Counted from the first letter of the stretch, positions 17,483-24,739 are shown. The stretch: 64,000 nucleotides of DNA from Sulfurimonas sp. HSL3-1 (GCF_039645995.1 NZ_CP147920.1:124001-188000), one strand, 5' to 3'. Notes: generated by a model not told the origin, from the letters alone. Program-made: numbers and translations.

Positions 17483-18145
17483 ATGAAAAAACAGCTACTG
17501 CTTTTGATAGTACCAGTAATCCTAATAGCTTCTCCATCTTTCAATCAATCAAAACGCCTTCTAAAGGACATCTATAGCAACCACCAGACCACCTTCTACT
17601 GTGGCTGTGACTACACCTACGCAAACAAAGGGAACATGATCGACCGTGCTAGCTGTGGCTATTCCCCCCGTAATCCAAAGACCAAGAAGGGGAAAGACAA
17701 TATGAGAGCCAGACGGATCGAGTGGGAGCACATAATGCCCGCTGAGAACTTTGGCAGACACCTCCCGTGCTGGAAAGAGGGAGGGCGTAAACACTGTCGT
17801 AAGGTGTCCGAGAAGTTCCGCGAGATGGAAGCCGATATGATGAACCTTGTGCCAGCCATAGGGGAGCTCAATGGAGACCGCTCTAATTACCGTTATGGAG
17901 CCCTTGAGCCGCATGTGGGTCAGTATGGGGAATGCCGCTTTGAGGTGGACTTTAAAGGGCGTAGAGCGATGGTGTCACCTAACATCAGAGGCGATATTGC
18001 CAGGGTGTATCTGTACATGAGTAAAAGGTACGGTATACCACTCTCCAAGCAGGAACGTAAGATGATGGAAGTGTGGGCTAAAGAGGACCCTGAGAGTGCT
18101 TGGGAACGTGAGAAGTTAAAAAGGCTTAGGAAGTTAAATGATTGA
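17483..18145 (+). CDS. Secreted endonuclease I (EndA/Dns family)
   Basis: A 220-residue protein with a signal peptide (residues 1-18). The endonuclease I signature is clear: RIEWEHIMPAENFG carries the catalytic histidine, and MMNLVPAIGELNGDRSNYRYG carries the metal-binding asparagine region. Six or more cysteines (e.g. FYCGCDY, ASCGYS, LPCWKEG) suggest disulfides. It would degrade DNA non-specifically in the periplasm or outside the cell, for nutrition, natural transformation control or exclusion of foreign DNA. ATG 17483 is chosen because the signal peptide follows directly. The 3' end overlaps the next gene by 8 bases. The nuclease is cargo on a tRNA-integrated element, which is unusual enough to note. 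Confidence 0.9.
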   Translation: MKKQLLLLIVPVILIASPSFNQSKRLLKDIYSNHQTTFYCGCDYTYANKGNMIDRASCGYSPRNPKTKKGKDNMRARRIEWEHIMPAENFGRHLPCWKEGGRKHCRKVSEKFREMEADMMNLVPAIGELNGDRSNYRYGALEPHVGQYGECRFEVDFKGRRAMVSPNIRGDIARVYLYMSKRYGIPLSKQERKMMEVWAKEDPESAWEREKLKRLRKLND

Positions 18146-18392
18146 TATTTTTACTAAACAAGGCATTACGACTATTGGCCTAGTTCTTGACATTATAGGT
18201 GTGCTCGGAGTCGCTTTTAGTGTACGTGAGATAGAGCACAAGGCCGATGGTCTTGCACGGGTTTTTGACCCAGTAAATACACCGCCTGATAGGATTGCGC
18301 CTGCATCCGTTTTAGATAAATGGAAAAAAAGAGGGTTCTTTATACTAATCGCTATAGGATTTGTTTTACAAATAGTTGCTACCTGGTATTAA
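18138..18392 (+). CDS. Small two-TM membrane protein, unknown function
   Basis: 84 residues with hydrophobic helices at about 9-29 (TTIGLVLDIIGVLGVAFSV) and 65-83 (FFILIAIGFVLQIVATW), linked by a polar cytoplasmic or periplasmic loop. The start overlaps the endonuclease I gene by 8 bases, so the two are probably co-translated; a link such as an inner-membrane partner or immunity-type protein is speculation. Not recognised. Confidence 0.6.
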   Translation: MIDIFTKQGITTIGLVLDIIGVLGVAFSVREIEHKADGLARVFDPVNTPPDRIAPASVLDKWKKRGFFILIAIGFVLQIVATWY

Positions 18393-18462
18393 GTGGCTCC
18401 TACTAATCGAATAAAAAACAAAAACTGGTTATATTGGTTCTGAATTACTAAAAGGAGCATCC

Positions 18463-18711
18463 ATGCGTAAGGTACTTATTGCACTGTCATTCCTCTCATT
18501 AGTTGCGTTCGCCAATACTGAACAAGCTTCGTCTACAAAGGATGAGGTACAAGCTAAAGAGTGCAAAGATAAGCTTGCATTGGCGAAAGCACTTCCAGAG
18601 GATGTAAATAAAAGAGGTTGTTGCTCACATCATGGAGGTGTCTGTGGTTGTAGTAGTGGACGTGCTCAGTGCTGCGATGGTTCTTTGAGTCCTACTTGTG
18701 GGTGTGATTGA
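18463..18711 (+). CDS. Small secreted cysteine-rich protein
   Basis: 82 residues with a signal peptide (1-17, VAFA) and a C-terminal 8-cysteine cluster: RGCCSHHGGVCGC, then AQCCDGSLSPTCGC. The CCSHHGG...CGC...CCDG.LSPTCGC pattern recurs in small exported proteins of proteobacteria and phage-like elements without a known function. Expected location is periplasm or outside. AAGGAG lies 7 bases before the ATG. The 3' end overlaps the AntA gene on the other strand by 20 bases. Confidence 0.7.
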   Translation: MRKVLIALSFLSLVAFANTEQASSTKDEVQAKECKDKLALAKALPEDVNKRGCCSHHGGVCGCSSGRAQCCDGSLSPTCGCD

Positions 18712-18952
18712 TATACTGGCGAACCTCATACCCTTTCCCAGTTCTTTCCATCATTGCGATGTGCTTTGCCATTTTGAGGGAGACGATGTACTCAGTCCCC
18801 TCCGTTACTCGTGTTTGAGTAACGACAAGATAATCCTGCCCTTCGACAAACATGGAATCCTCTATGCGCCGTCTTATCCAGTCGTTGAAGCGGGTCTTAA
18901 CCTCCAGTTGCTCCCAAAATTCCCGTGCGTTGACGGCGTTTGTTGATCCCAA
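18692..18952 (-). CDS. AntA/AntB-family antirepressor domain protein
   Basis: 86 residues matching the AntA/AntB antirepressor domain, a phage regulatory domain that interferes with a repressor: VNAREFWEQLEV, FNDWIRRRIEDSMFVEGQDY, and IVSLKMAKHIAMMERTGKG. The frame has a stop codon 7 codons upstream, so translation must begin near TTG 18952 or at an internal ATG; the 5' end may be damaged. It converges on and overlaps the Cys-rich gene by 20 bases. Its presence marks the element as phage-related. Confidence 0.65.
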   Translation of the reverse strand: MGSTNAVNAREFWEQLEVKTRFNDWIRRRIEDSMFVEGQDYLVVTQTRVTEGTEYIVSLKMAKHIAMMERTGKGYEVRQYINHTHK

Positions 18953-19020
18953 AAGTTCAGTGTATTGAGCTTAAGAACTTGTACAAGTGCAGAAGTATGT
19001 TTAGCACTTTCATAATGTAG

Positions 19021-19043
19021 TTTAGCCGCCTAAAGTTTTTTTT
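19021..19043 (+). terminator. Intrinsic terminator in the element's right end
   Basis: TTTAG (19021-19025) and CTAAA (19030-19034) form a short stem with loop CCGC, followed by a run of eight T (19036-19043). Confidence 0.5.
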
Positions 19044-19181
19044 CAATGAGCCCATGTCATTTCCTTGGTTCTGGAATGACAGCATTTTAGGTTCTCTCAG
19101 GGTGGGCTTTGCGCGGTTAAAAATGGTCCAAAAATTTTAGCCAAGATATAAAACATCGAGATTCTCAATGTCCCCCCATGG

Positions 19182-19234
19182 GGTACACATGCTCCACAAA
19201 AAGATACACACAGAGGTCCACATAAGGTACACAT
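19182..19234 (+). repeat. Right arm-type repeats (GGTACACAT)
   Basis: GGTACACAT at 19182-19190 and 19226-19234, with variants GATACACAC at 19203-19211 and GGTCCACAT at 19215-19223. They match the words at 12317-12339, in the same orientation. Confidence 0.55.
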
Positions 19235-19352
19235 GACGTGGTCCACTGGATTACTTTTTAAGTTTCGGGTTAAGATGGATGATGTTATGCTTCTGAACTT
19301 GGATGCCCGTATTTATGGGCTTTGTGAGTGCTTTAGAAAGTGTTCTGATGAG

Positions 19353-19438
19353 TGGTGCGGACGAGAGGAGTTGAACCTCCACACCTTTTGGGTACCAGAT
19401 CCTAAGTCTGGCGTGTCTACCAATTCCACCACGTCCGC
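19353..19438 (-). tRNA. tRNA-Leu (anticodon UAG), target of the element
   Basis: 86 nt, class II. Acceptor arms GCGGACG/CGTCCGC pair fully, the anticodon stem CCAGA/TCTGG encloses CTTAGGA (anticodon TAG), and CCA is encoded. Last gene of the minus-strand tRNA operon. Its 3' 27 bases lie on the element side of the shared repeat, so the working gene is a chromosome-element hybrid. Confidence 0.95.
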
Positions 19439-19440
19439 GT
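19380..19440. repeat. attR, right 61-bp direct repeat
   Basis: Identical to 12229-12289. To the right lies the chromosomal tRNA operon and to the left the element. Confidence 0.9.
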
Positions 19441-19504
19441 AATCGTTCAGAGGTTTGAACGGATATGATTTTTTCATTGGAAACAGCGAAGCATATTTCC
19501 AAAA

Positions 19505-19583
19505 GCACCAAGGGTGCACGAGCCTGCTGCTGAAGCAAACACAGCGTTAGCGTAGTCAAACGGGCTTTGCTCGTTTGGCGTAT
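19505..19583 (+). repeat. Interspersed intergenic repeat, copy R1
   Basis: Shares GCACCAAGGGT, GCTGCTGAAG, CAGCGTTAGCGTAG and the terminal hairpin with R2-R4. Hairpin CAAACGGG-CTTTG-CTCGTTTG (19557-19577) has 8 pairs. This copy lies between tRNA-Arg(UCU) and tRNA-Leu(UAG), within the tRNA transcript (antisense orientation to the consensus). Confidence 0.75.
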
Positions 19584-19591
19584 AAATAAAG

Positions 19592-19668
<77 letters not shown>

Positions 19669-19691
19669 ATCTGTAAATGGGGAAGCCCCGG

Positions 19692-19768
19692 TGGTACGCC
19701 CGATAGGATTCGAACCTATAACCGTCGGATCCGAAGTCCGATACTCTATCCAGTTGAGCCACGGGCGC
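19692..19768 (-). tRNA. tRNA-Arg (anticodon UCG)
   Basis: 77 nt with encoded CCA. Anticodon stem TCGGA/TCCGA encloses CTTCGGA, giving TCG. Confidence 0.95.
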
Positions 19769-19830
19769 TTCCATAGTGTAAAAACGTATGTTTTATCAAA
19801 AAATATTTTATCGGGAATGTTGTCAAAACA

Positions 19831-19908
19831 TGGGGTGGGTAATGGGGTTCGAACCCACGACCCCCAGTGCCACAAACTGGTGCTCTAACCGACTGAGCTA
19901 TACCCACC
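19831..19908 (-). tRNA. tRNA-His (anticodon GUG)
   Basis: 78 nt including the extra G(-1) opposite C73, typical of tRNA-His, and an encoded CCA. Anticodon stem CCAGT/ACTGG encloses TTGTGGC, giving GTG. Confidence 0.95.
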
Positions 19909-19927
19909 ATGAAGAATGTTGTAGAGG

Positions 19928-20005
19928 TGGTCGGGGTGAAAGGACTCGAACCTTCGGCCCCTTGGTCCCAAACCAAGTACTCTAACCATACTGAGCTACA
20001 CCCCG
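19928..20005 (-). tRNA. tRNA-Pro (anticodon UGG)
   Basis: 78 nt with encoded CCA. Anticodon stem CTTGG/CCAAG encloses TTTGGGA, giving TGG. First gene of the operon Pro-His-Arg-Arg-Leu. Confidence 0.95.
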
Positions 20006-20047
20006 ACCTTGTCACCTCACACGGATAATCCGGATAAGTGAGGCGAA

Positions 20048-20076
20048 ATTATAACTGATGTTAAGCCCTTTGTCAA
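20048..20076 (-). promoter_or_regulatory. Consensus sigma-70 promoter of the tRNA operon
   Basis: On the minus strand TTGACA (20076-20071), a 17-base spacer and TATAAT (20053-20048). The leader that follows has an inverted repeat CCTCAC/GTGAGG (20015-20043) ahead of tRNA-Pro. Confidence 0.85.
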
Positions 20077-20101
20077 TACTTTTTTGTTTAAATAGACCGG
20101 G

Positions 20102-20107
20102 TATACA
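20102..20107 (+). promoter_or_regulatory. -10-like element TATACA for the NSS transporter
   Basis: GGGTATACA lies 19 bases before the start at 20127. No clear -35 box. Confidence 0.4.
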
Positions 20108-20126
20108 ACGAACCTAGGAAACCTTG

Positions 20127-21470
20127 ATGAAAATAGCACGTTTTAGCCGAATAGGGTTTATCCTCGCCGCCGCCGGGAGTGCGGTCGGGCTGGGCAATAT
20201 CTGGAAATTCCCCTACATCACGGGGGAGTACGGCGGCGGCGCCTTCGTCATGGTCTATCTTTTTACCGTGATGCTGATAGGTTTTTCGGTCATGATCGCC
20301 GAACTGCTTATCGGCTACCTTAGCCGCCGCGACACGCTGACGGCCTTCGAAGTGCTGGCCCCGCGGCATAAAGCTGCGTGGAAATGGGGCGGTTTCATGG
20401 CTTTTACGGGCCTGCTCATCATGACCTTTTACTCCGTCGTCATCGGCTGGATCTTCAACTACATCTTTGTCTCTCTCGGCAATCTTCCCTCCTCGCCGGA
20501 AGAGGCCGCAGGGCTCTTTAAGACGATGCTGGGATCGGATGTCAAAACCCAGATCTTCTACCACACCCTCGCCTTCGCGATCATCACCGCCATTGTCATC
20601 CGCGGGATCAAGGGCGGTATCGAAAAGCTGAACCTCGTGCTGATGCCGATGCTCTTCCTTATCGTCGGCGGGATGTTCCTCTACGCAACGACCCAGACGG
20701 CGTTTGCACAGGCGTGGGATTTCATGTTCAGCGCCGACTGGAGCAAGCTCAACTCCGAGGCCTTCGTGACCGCCGTCGGGCACGCCTTTTTCACCCTCTC
20801 GCTCGGGATGGGCTCCCTGCTCACCTACTCGGCCTCCCTGCCCAAGGAGAGCAACCTCGTCAAAAGTGCCCTCGTCGTCGTGGCGCTTGATACGGGCATC
20901 GCCCTGTTGGCGGGGCTGATGCTCTTTACCTTCCTCTACCAGTACGGCGCGGAGCCCTCCGCCGGTCCGGGTCTCGTCTTTATCTCGCTGCCGGCGGTCT
21001 TTTACGAGATGGGGACGCTCGGCAACGTTTTTGCCATGCTCTTTTTCATCTCCCTCGCTTTCGCGGGGCTCACCTCTGCCGTCTCCCTCGTCGAGCCGAT
21101 GGTCCAGCTGGCCATAGACCGTTTCGGGTGGAGCCGTTTCAAGGCGTCGGCGACGATGGGGCTCTTCTTCTACCTTGTGGGTATCGCCGTTATCTATTCG
21201 GGGAGCAGTGATTACGGCGCGCTGCTCACCTGGGACGGCAAGAACCTTTTCGACTGGATCGACTATATCACCGCGGCGATCCTGCTCCCGACGGGCGGGC
21301 TCGTCATGGCGATCTTTATCGGTTACGTCATCGAACCGAACCGCGTTGAAGCGGCGTTGAAACAGCAAATGGGCTTTGCCTACGGCATCTGGCACTTCAG
21401 CCTGCGCTATATCGCGCCGGTGGCGCTCGTTATCGTCATGCTGAATATGATGGGAATTCTGAAGGTATAA
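20127..21470 (+). CDS. Sodium-dependent transporter, NSS/SNF family
   Basis: A 447-residue inner-membrane symporter, probably for an amino acid or similar solute driven by sodium. The N-terminus has the LeuT-type signature SRIGFILAAAGSAVGLGNIW with the unwound TM1 and GNIWKFPY, and about 11-12 hydrophobic segments follow. Bacterial NSS proteins of this length often have 11 TMs. ATG 20127 is used because AGGAA is 6 bases upstream; an in-frame TTG precedes it by one codon. A -10 element TATACA is at 20102-20107. Convergent with ribE, ends 7 bases apart. Confidence 0.92.
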   Translation: MKIARFSRIGFILAAAGSAVGLGNIWKFPYITGEYGGGAFVMVYLFTVMLIGFSVMIAELLIGYLSRRDTLTAFEVLAPRHKAAWKWGGFMAFTGLLIMTFYSVVIGWIFNYIFVSLGNLPSSPEEAAGLFKTMLGSDVKTQIFYHTLAFAIITAIVIRGIKGGIEKLNLVLMPMLFLIVGGMFLYATTQTAFAQAWDFMFSADWSKLNSEAFVTAVGHAFFTLSLGMGSLLTYSASLPKESNLVKSALVVVALDTGIALLAGLMLFTFLYQYGAEPSAGPGLVFISLPAVFYEMGTLGNVFAMLFFISLAFAGLTSAVSLVEPMVQLAIDRFGWSRFKASATMGLFFYLVGIAVIYSGSSDYGALLTWDGKNLFDWIDYITAAILLPTGGLVMAIFIGYVIEPNRVEAALKQQMGFAYGIWHFSLRYIAPVALVIVMLNMMGILKV

Positions 21471-21477
21471 AAAAGGT

Positions 21478-22089
21478 TTAGTAAAGCGCCGTAAAGCGCT
21501 CGGCGGTTTCCCAGTCGAGTTTCGCATCCTTGTGGGCCAGGAAGTGGGCGATATAGCGGGCGAACATGTCCGTTTCGATATTCACCTTCGTACCGCTGCT
21601 GTAACTGCCGAAGAGGGTTTCGCGCATCGTGATGGGGATGATGGTGAGACGGAAGCTGCTCTCGTAAACGTCATTGACGGTGAGGCTGACGCCGTCGATG
21701 GCGATGGAGCCTTTGGGGACGATGTAGGGGATGAACTTCTTGTCGACTTCGATGACGACGTCGTAGCTGTTGCCGTTGTCGGTGATGCGCTTGACGGTGC
21801 CGACGGTATCGATGTGCCCCTGGACGATGTGCCCCTCGAGCCGGTCGCCGAACTGCATGGCCGGTTCGATATGCACGTGCCCTTTGAGGTTCTCCGTCGC
21901 GATGATCCCCTGGGTTTCGGGGGAGAGCTCGACGGTAAACCCGTCGCTCTCCAGGGAGACGACGCTGAGGCAGGCGCCGTTGATGGCGATGGAGTCGCCG
22001 AGTTTCGGGCGGTAGGCGGCTTTGAGGCTCAGGCGCTCTCCGCTGAACCGCTTCACCGTCGCCATCTCCCGGATCAACCCTGTAAACAT
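21478..22089 (-). CDS. ribE: Riboflavin synthase, alpha chain
   Basis: A 203-residue protein that converts two 6,7-dimethyl-8-ribityllumazine molecules to riboflavin. It shows the duplicated lumazine-binding barrel: MFTGLIREM at the N-terminus, GDSIAINGACLSV in barrel 1 and GSIAIDGVSLTVNDV in barrel 2, with GHIVQGHIDTVG between them. The start is the ATG of MFTGLI at 22089, where all family members start; an upstream extension to 22140 adds non-conserved residues. No other rib gene is nearby. Confidence 0.93.
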   Translation of the reverse strand: MFTGLIREMATVKRFSGERLSLKAAYRPKLGDSIAINGACLSVVSLESDGFTVELSPETQGIIATENLKGHVHIEPAMQFGDRLEGHIVQGHIDTVGTVKRITDNGNSYDVVIEVDKKFIPYIVPKGSIAIDGVSLTVNDVYESSFRLTIIPITMRETLFGSYSSGTKVNIETDMFARYIAHFLAHKDAKLDWETAERFTALY

Positions 22090-22178
22090 CTCTACGCCTT
22101 TTTGGTTTGCTAAACGCTCATTATATAGGAAAACAGGCACGCTTTACCTGTGATGAAGTACGCCGCAGCGTGCAGGGA

Positions 22179-22865
22179 TCAGAAAACGATCTTCCCTTCG
22201 TCCTGCAGACCCTTGATGATCTCTTTGGCTTTTTCGTGGCCGTTGTAGGCGGCTTTGCGGCACCACTCGAGTGCTTTGTCGTGGTCCTCTTCGACACCGA
22301 GCCCCTGGTCGTAGAGGAGGCCGAGGTTGAATTGCGCCTGTGCCAGTCCCGCCTCCGCCGCGCGGGAGAAGCAGACGTAGGCGCGATCGAAGTCCTGGTG
22401 GACGCCGTGGCCCTCCTTGTAGAAGACGCCGAGGTTGTTGAAGGCTTCGCGGTGGCCGCGCTTGGCGGCCTCTTCGTACCAGAAGGCTGCCTCCGAGTAG
22501 TTCTGCACGCAGCCCAGTCCCCGCTCAAGCATCATCGCCGTCTCGTACATCGCCTGCGGAACTTCATGCACGGCGGCATCAAGGTAGTATTCGTGGGCTT
22601 TGAACTGGTCGTGGGCAACGCCGCCGAGGCCGTTAGCGTAGAGGATGGCGAGGTTGAAAAGCGCGTAGGGCTGTTTCTGCTCGGCGGCTTTTTCATACCA
22701 TTTCAGTGCTGCGGCATCATCGACGGCCGTGCCCTGCCCCTGCTGGTACATGTAGCCTAAAGAGGCCTGCGCATCCGCGTTTCCGGCTTCGGCGAGGTCG
22801 CTGTAGAGGGCGAACGCGGTAGCAAAATCCTGCTTATTGTAGGCGTTATGGGCTTCTTGAATCAT
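22179..22865 (-). CDS. Sel1-like repeat (TPR) protein
   Basis: A 228-residue protein made of about five or six Sel1-like repeats of 36 residues, recognisable by AxxxLGxMYxxGxGV-type units: ASLGYMYQQGQGT, ALFNLAILYANGLGG, AMYETAMMLERGLGC, AFNNLGVFYKEGHGV, AQFNLGLLYDQGLGV. No signal peptide is seen, so it is probably cytoplasmic. Such proteins act as scaffolds; Campylobacterota have large families of them. Partner unknown. Start at ATG 22865 rather than an in-frame TTG two codons upstream. Confidence 0.85.
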   Translation of the reverse strand: MIQEAHNAYNKQDFATAFALYSDLAEAGNADAQASLGYMYQQGQGTAVDDAAALKWYEKAAEQKQPYALFNLAILYANGLGGVAHDQFKAHEYYLDAAVHEVPQAMYETAMMLERGLGCVQNYSEAAFWYEEAAKRGHREAFNNLGVFYKEGHGVHQDFDRAYVCFSRAAEAGLAQAQFNLGLLYDQGLGVEEDHDKALEWCRKAAYNGHEKAKEIIKGLQDEGKIVF

Positions 22866-22933
22866 GAACAAATCCCGGGAATTTTTCCGCGATTGTAGAT
22901 TAAGGCGGTTTAAGGAGGGGTTAGTCCGGGGCG

Positions 22934-23131
22934 TTAACGCCGGACTTTACGGTTACCGCGGTTTTTCTCTTTGAGGCGGGTAATCACATCCTTGAGGCGC
23001 TCTTTTTCCGCAAGCAGTTCGTCGCGGATCAGGTGCTCCTCGCCGCCGTCCACTTCCGGGTCGTACTCCACCACCTCGGGCTCGTAATCTTTGTAGGGGT
23101 CGTTCTGGGGTGTTTTATTTTCCTTGCTCAT
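22934..23131 (-). CDS. Small charged hypothetical protein
   Basis: 65 residues, very acidic in the first half (YEPEVVEYDPEVDGGEEH) and a basic helix at the end (RLKDVITRLKEKNRGNRKVRR). Not recognised. Start at ATG 23131 (MSKENKTPQND); no good ribosome site is visible. It lies alone between the Sel1 protein and the lipoprotein gene on the other strand. Confidence 0.5.
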   Translation of the reverse strand: MSKENKTPQNDPYKDYEPEVVEYDPEVDGGEEHLIRDELLAEKERLKDVITRLKEKNRGNRKVRR

Positions 23132-23253
23132 AATTATTATTTTAAATGGCCGCGGCTTAGATTCGCCCAAAACGGAGCGACTACAAATATTTTTAACCGA
23201 GGGGCGTTTCGTAAGGGGGCGCCGCCGTTCACATTATGCTCACGTTTTTACAC

Positions 23254-23259
23254 TATACT
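23254..23259 (+). promoter_or_regulatory. -10 element TATACT
   Basis: CACTATACTAC lies 19 bases before the start at 23278, with AAAGGAG at 23266-23272 as ribosome site. Confidence 0.5.
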
Positions 23260-23277
23260 ACAGAGAAAGGAGATGCC

Positions 23278-23727
23278 ATGCGAAGTTTTCTCATTGTAGC
23301 GACGGCACTGATGCTCGTGCTCGGCGGCTGTGCCACCCGACAGGGGGCCGATTACGATGGTCGGACCTACCGGCAGGTGAAGCACTATCTTGTGGGTGTG
23401 GTGGTCGAGGAGCGGCCGGTACGGATCTCCGACGACGGTTCGGGGGCCTTTATCGGCGCGCTGATCGGGGCGATTTTCGGTTCAACCGTCGGCCGGGGAC
23501 CCGGCCGGGGTCTGGCGACGCTGGGCGGCGGGCTGGCCGGCGCCTACGTCGGCGGCGCGGCGGGACAGTCCAACGCCCAGGAGCTGACCGTGCGGCTTGA
23601 CAGTGGAGAGCACATCGTCATCGTCGCCAAAGGCGAGCTCCGCTTCCTGCCGGGCGACCGCGTCAAGATCATCAAACAGGGCAATACGGTCGAGCGGGTC
23701 GATCGCCTGCCGAACTCCCCCTACTGA
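23278..23727 (+). CDS. Outer-membrane lipoprotein with glycine-zipper (2TM) domain
   Basis: 149 residues with a lipoprotein signal peptide and lipobox LVLGGC (Cys18). The middle is a glycine zipper: GAFIGALIGAIFGSTVGRG and GLATLGGGLAGAYVGGAAG, the SlyB/PcP-type 'Gly zipper 2TM' pattern. The C-terminal domain has the beta-rich LRFLPGDRVKIIKQG typical of SlyB relatives. It would sit in the outer membrane and affect envelope stability. Its 3' end overlaps the convergent gene on the minus strand by 7 bases. Confidence 0.88.
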   Translation: MRSFLIVATALMLVLGGCATRQGADYDGRTYRQVKHYLVGVVVEERPVRISDDGSGAFIGALIGAIFGSTVGRGPGRGLATLGGGLAGAYVGGAAGQSNAQELTVRLDSGEHIVIVAKGELRFLPGDRVKIIKQGNTVERVDRLPNSPY

Positions 23728-24152
23728 CCGCGGCGGCACGCCGCCATGATCCGCTCCCACTCCGTATCGAAGACCTTGTCGATATAGTCACGGTGGTGGG
23801 GGACCGTACAGCCGGAGCAATCCTGGTGTATGGCATCGCCGTAGACACCTTCTTTCCCATCCTTTGAGGCGATCGCACAGCTGCTGTAGAGCGTCTGCTC
23901 CCCGCGCCGCTCTATCCCTTCGTCGTTGAAACGGAAGTTGGGACAGGCGCAGAGGTAGCAGTTGAGCCCCTCCATATCGTGGCACTTTTTCCTTTCCGCG
24001 TAGAGCGGGCAGAACGCCGGCTCCGCCTCCACCATGTTGTCAAAATCGAAATAGTCAATGATCTCCGCTTTTCCGTAGCCGCGGGCAAGCAGTTTCTCCA
24101 TGATCGCCCTGTGCGCCGCGGCATGCGACTCAAACCACGCCGAATAGGTCAT
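23721..24152 (-). CDS. Cysteine-rich small-domain protein of the corrinoid cluster
   Basis: 143 residues with an apparent zinc- or metal-binding small domain: AFCPLYAERKKCHDMEG, NCYLCACPNFRF, SSCAIASKDG, DCSGCTVPHH. The order CPLY...CH...C..C.CP...C..C..PH resembles the 'cysteine-rich small domain' (PF04071-like) that often neighbours cobalamin-related genes. Last gene of a five-gene operon, its start codon overlapping the stop of the membrane gene by one base. Function unknown; a metal or cobamide handling role is inferred from context. Confidence 0.65.
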   Translation of the reverse strand: MTYSAWFESHAAAHRAIMEKLLARGYGKAEIIDYFDFDNMVEAEPAFCPLYAERKKCHDMEGLNCYLCACPNFRFNDEGIERRGEQTLYSSCAIASKDGKEGVYGDAIHQDCSGCTVPHHRDYIDKVFDTEWERIMAACRRGQ

Positions 24153-24736
24153 CAGCCTCTCCTTTTGACGGGATGGAAGGCCCGGTAGAGATAGTAGATG
24201 ACGACGATTTCCGCCAGCAGCAGGACATAGTGTACGAGGTAGACCTGCGCCTGGCTCTCATCGATGCCTGCCGTGTACTCCAGCGTCTGGTAGAAGAGAA
24301 ACGAGACGAGCATTCCGGCGAGGTAGCCCGCCTGCTTGTAGACGTCGAGGTAGGTCAGCGCCTTGGCTTTTTCGATCAGGATCGTTTCGGCCCGCACCAG
24401 GTAGGAGCCGAAGGCGAAGGTGAGCTGGTAGCCGGCATAGACGAAAAGGGCGCTGACGTAGCTGTAGGAAAAGAGCAGGAAGTAGATGACGAGCAGCAGC
24501 ATGACGACTTCGACGGCGAGGGAGATGCGCCAGAACCAGGTCCGGTTGAGGATGCGGGAGTAAAAGCGCGCGATGACGAGCATAGCCAACGCCAGCAGGA
24601 TCCCGCCCAGGGAGTAGACGTAGGGCTGCAGCGGCGCATAGATGATAAAGATGCTCCCCACCGAGATGCCGGTAAAGAGGGCGTTATAAAACTTGTACCA
24701 GATGAAGGGCCTCAGGGCGAGGTTGCGGGCCTGCAT
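24152..24736 (-). CDS. Half-size multi-pass membrane protein of the corrinoid cluster
   Basis: 194 residues, almost entirely membrane: helices near 12-32, 36-56, 67-90, 95-112, 136-152 and 166-186, so about six. The pattern resembles one half of an MFS-type transporter, though the usual MFS loop motifs are not evident. Sits between the CobT-like protein and the cysteine-rich protein, 3 bases after the first and overlapping the second by one base. Given a TonB receptor in the same operon, it may move a corrinoid or nucleobase precursor across the inner membrane; this is inference. A six-TM protein would have to dimerise to transport. Confidence 0.55.
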   Translation of the reverse strand: MQARNLALRPFIWYKFYNALFTGISVGSIFIIYAPLQPYVYSLGGILLALAMLVIARFYSRILNRTWFWRISLAVEVVMLLLVIYFLLFSYSYVSALFVYAGYQLTFAFGSYLVRAETILIEKAKALTYLDVYKQAGYLAGMLVSFLFYQTLEYTAGIDESQAQVYLVHYVLLLAEIVVIYYLYRAFHPVKRRG

Positions 24737-24739
24737 CGG

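Larger units (their letters stand above)
18953..19352. other. Gene-free right end of the element
   Basis: 400 bases without a convincing gene. It holds a plus-strand intrinsic terminator (19021-19043), the GGTACACAT-type repeats (19182-19234) and the run-up to the tRNA 3' end. An inverted repeat GCCC..GGGC at 19305-19320 lies downstream of the tRNA on its own strand. Confidence 0.5.
12229..19440. mobile_element. ~7.15-kb integrative element in tRNA-Leu(UAG)
   Basis: Bounded by 61-bp perfect direct repeats (12229-12289 and 19380-19440) that derive from tRNA-Leu. A tyrosine integrase lies just inside the left repeat. The interior is visibly more AT-rich than both flanks and uses different codons. 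The right repeat is part of a complete tRNA gene: its 5' part belongs to the chromosomal tRNA operon and its 3' part (19353-19379) is supplied by the element. Contents in order: integrase, three small genes, a polymerase-like gene, a minus-strand membrane coiled-coil gene, endonuclease I, two small genes, and a minus-strand AntA gene. There are no capsid, conjugation or transposase genes, so it is too small for a complete phage or ICE and is best called an integrative mobilizable or satellite-like element. Confidence 0.88.

Noticed and set aside
12229..19440. Complete prophage or ICE
   Set aside because: No capsid, tail, portal, terminase, relaxase or type IV secretion genes were found in the 7.15 kb.
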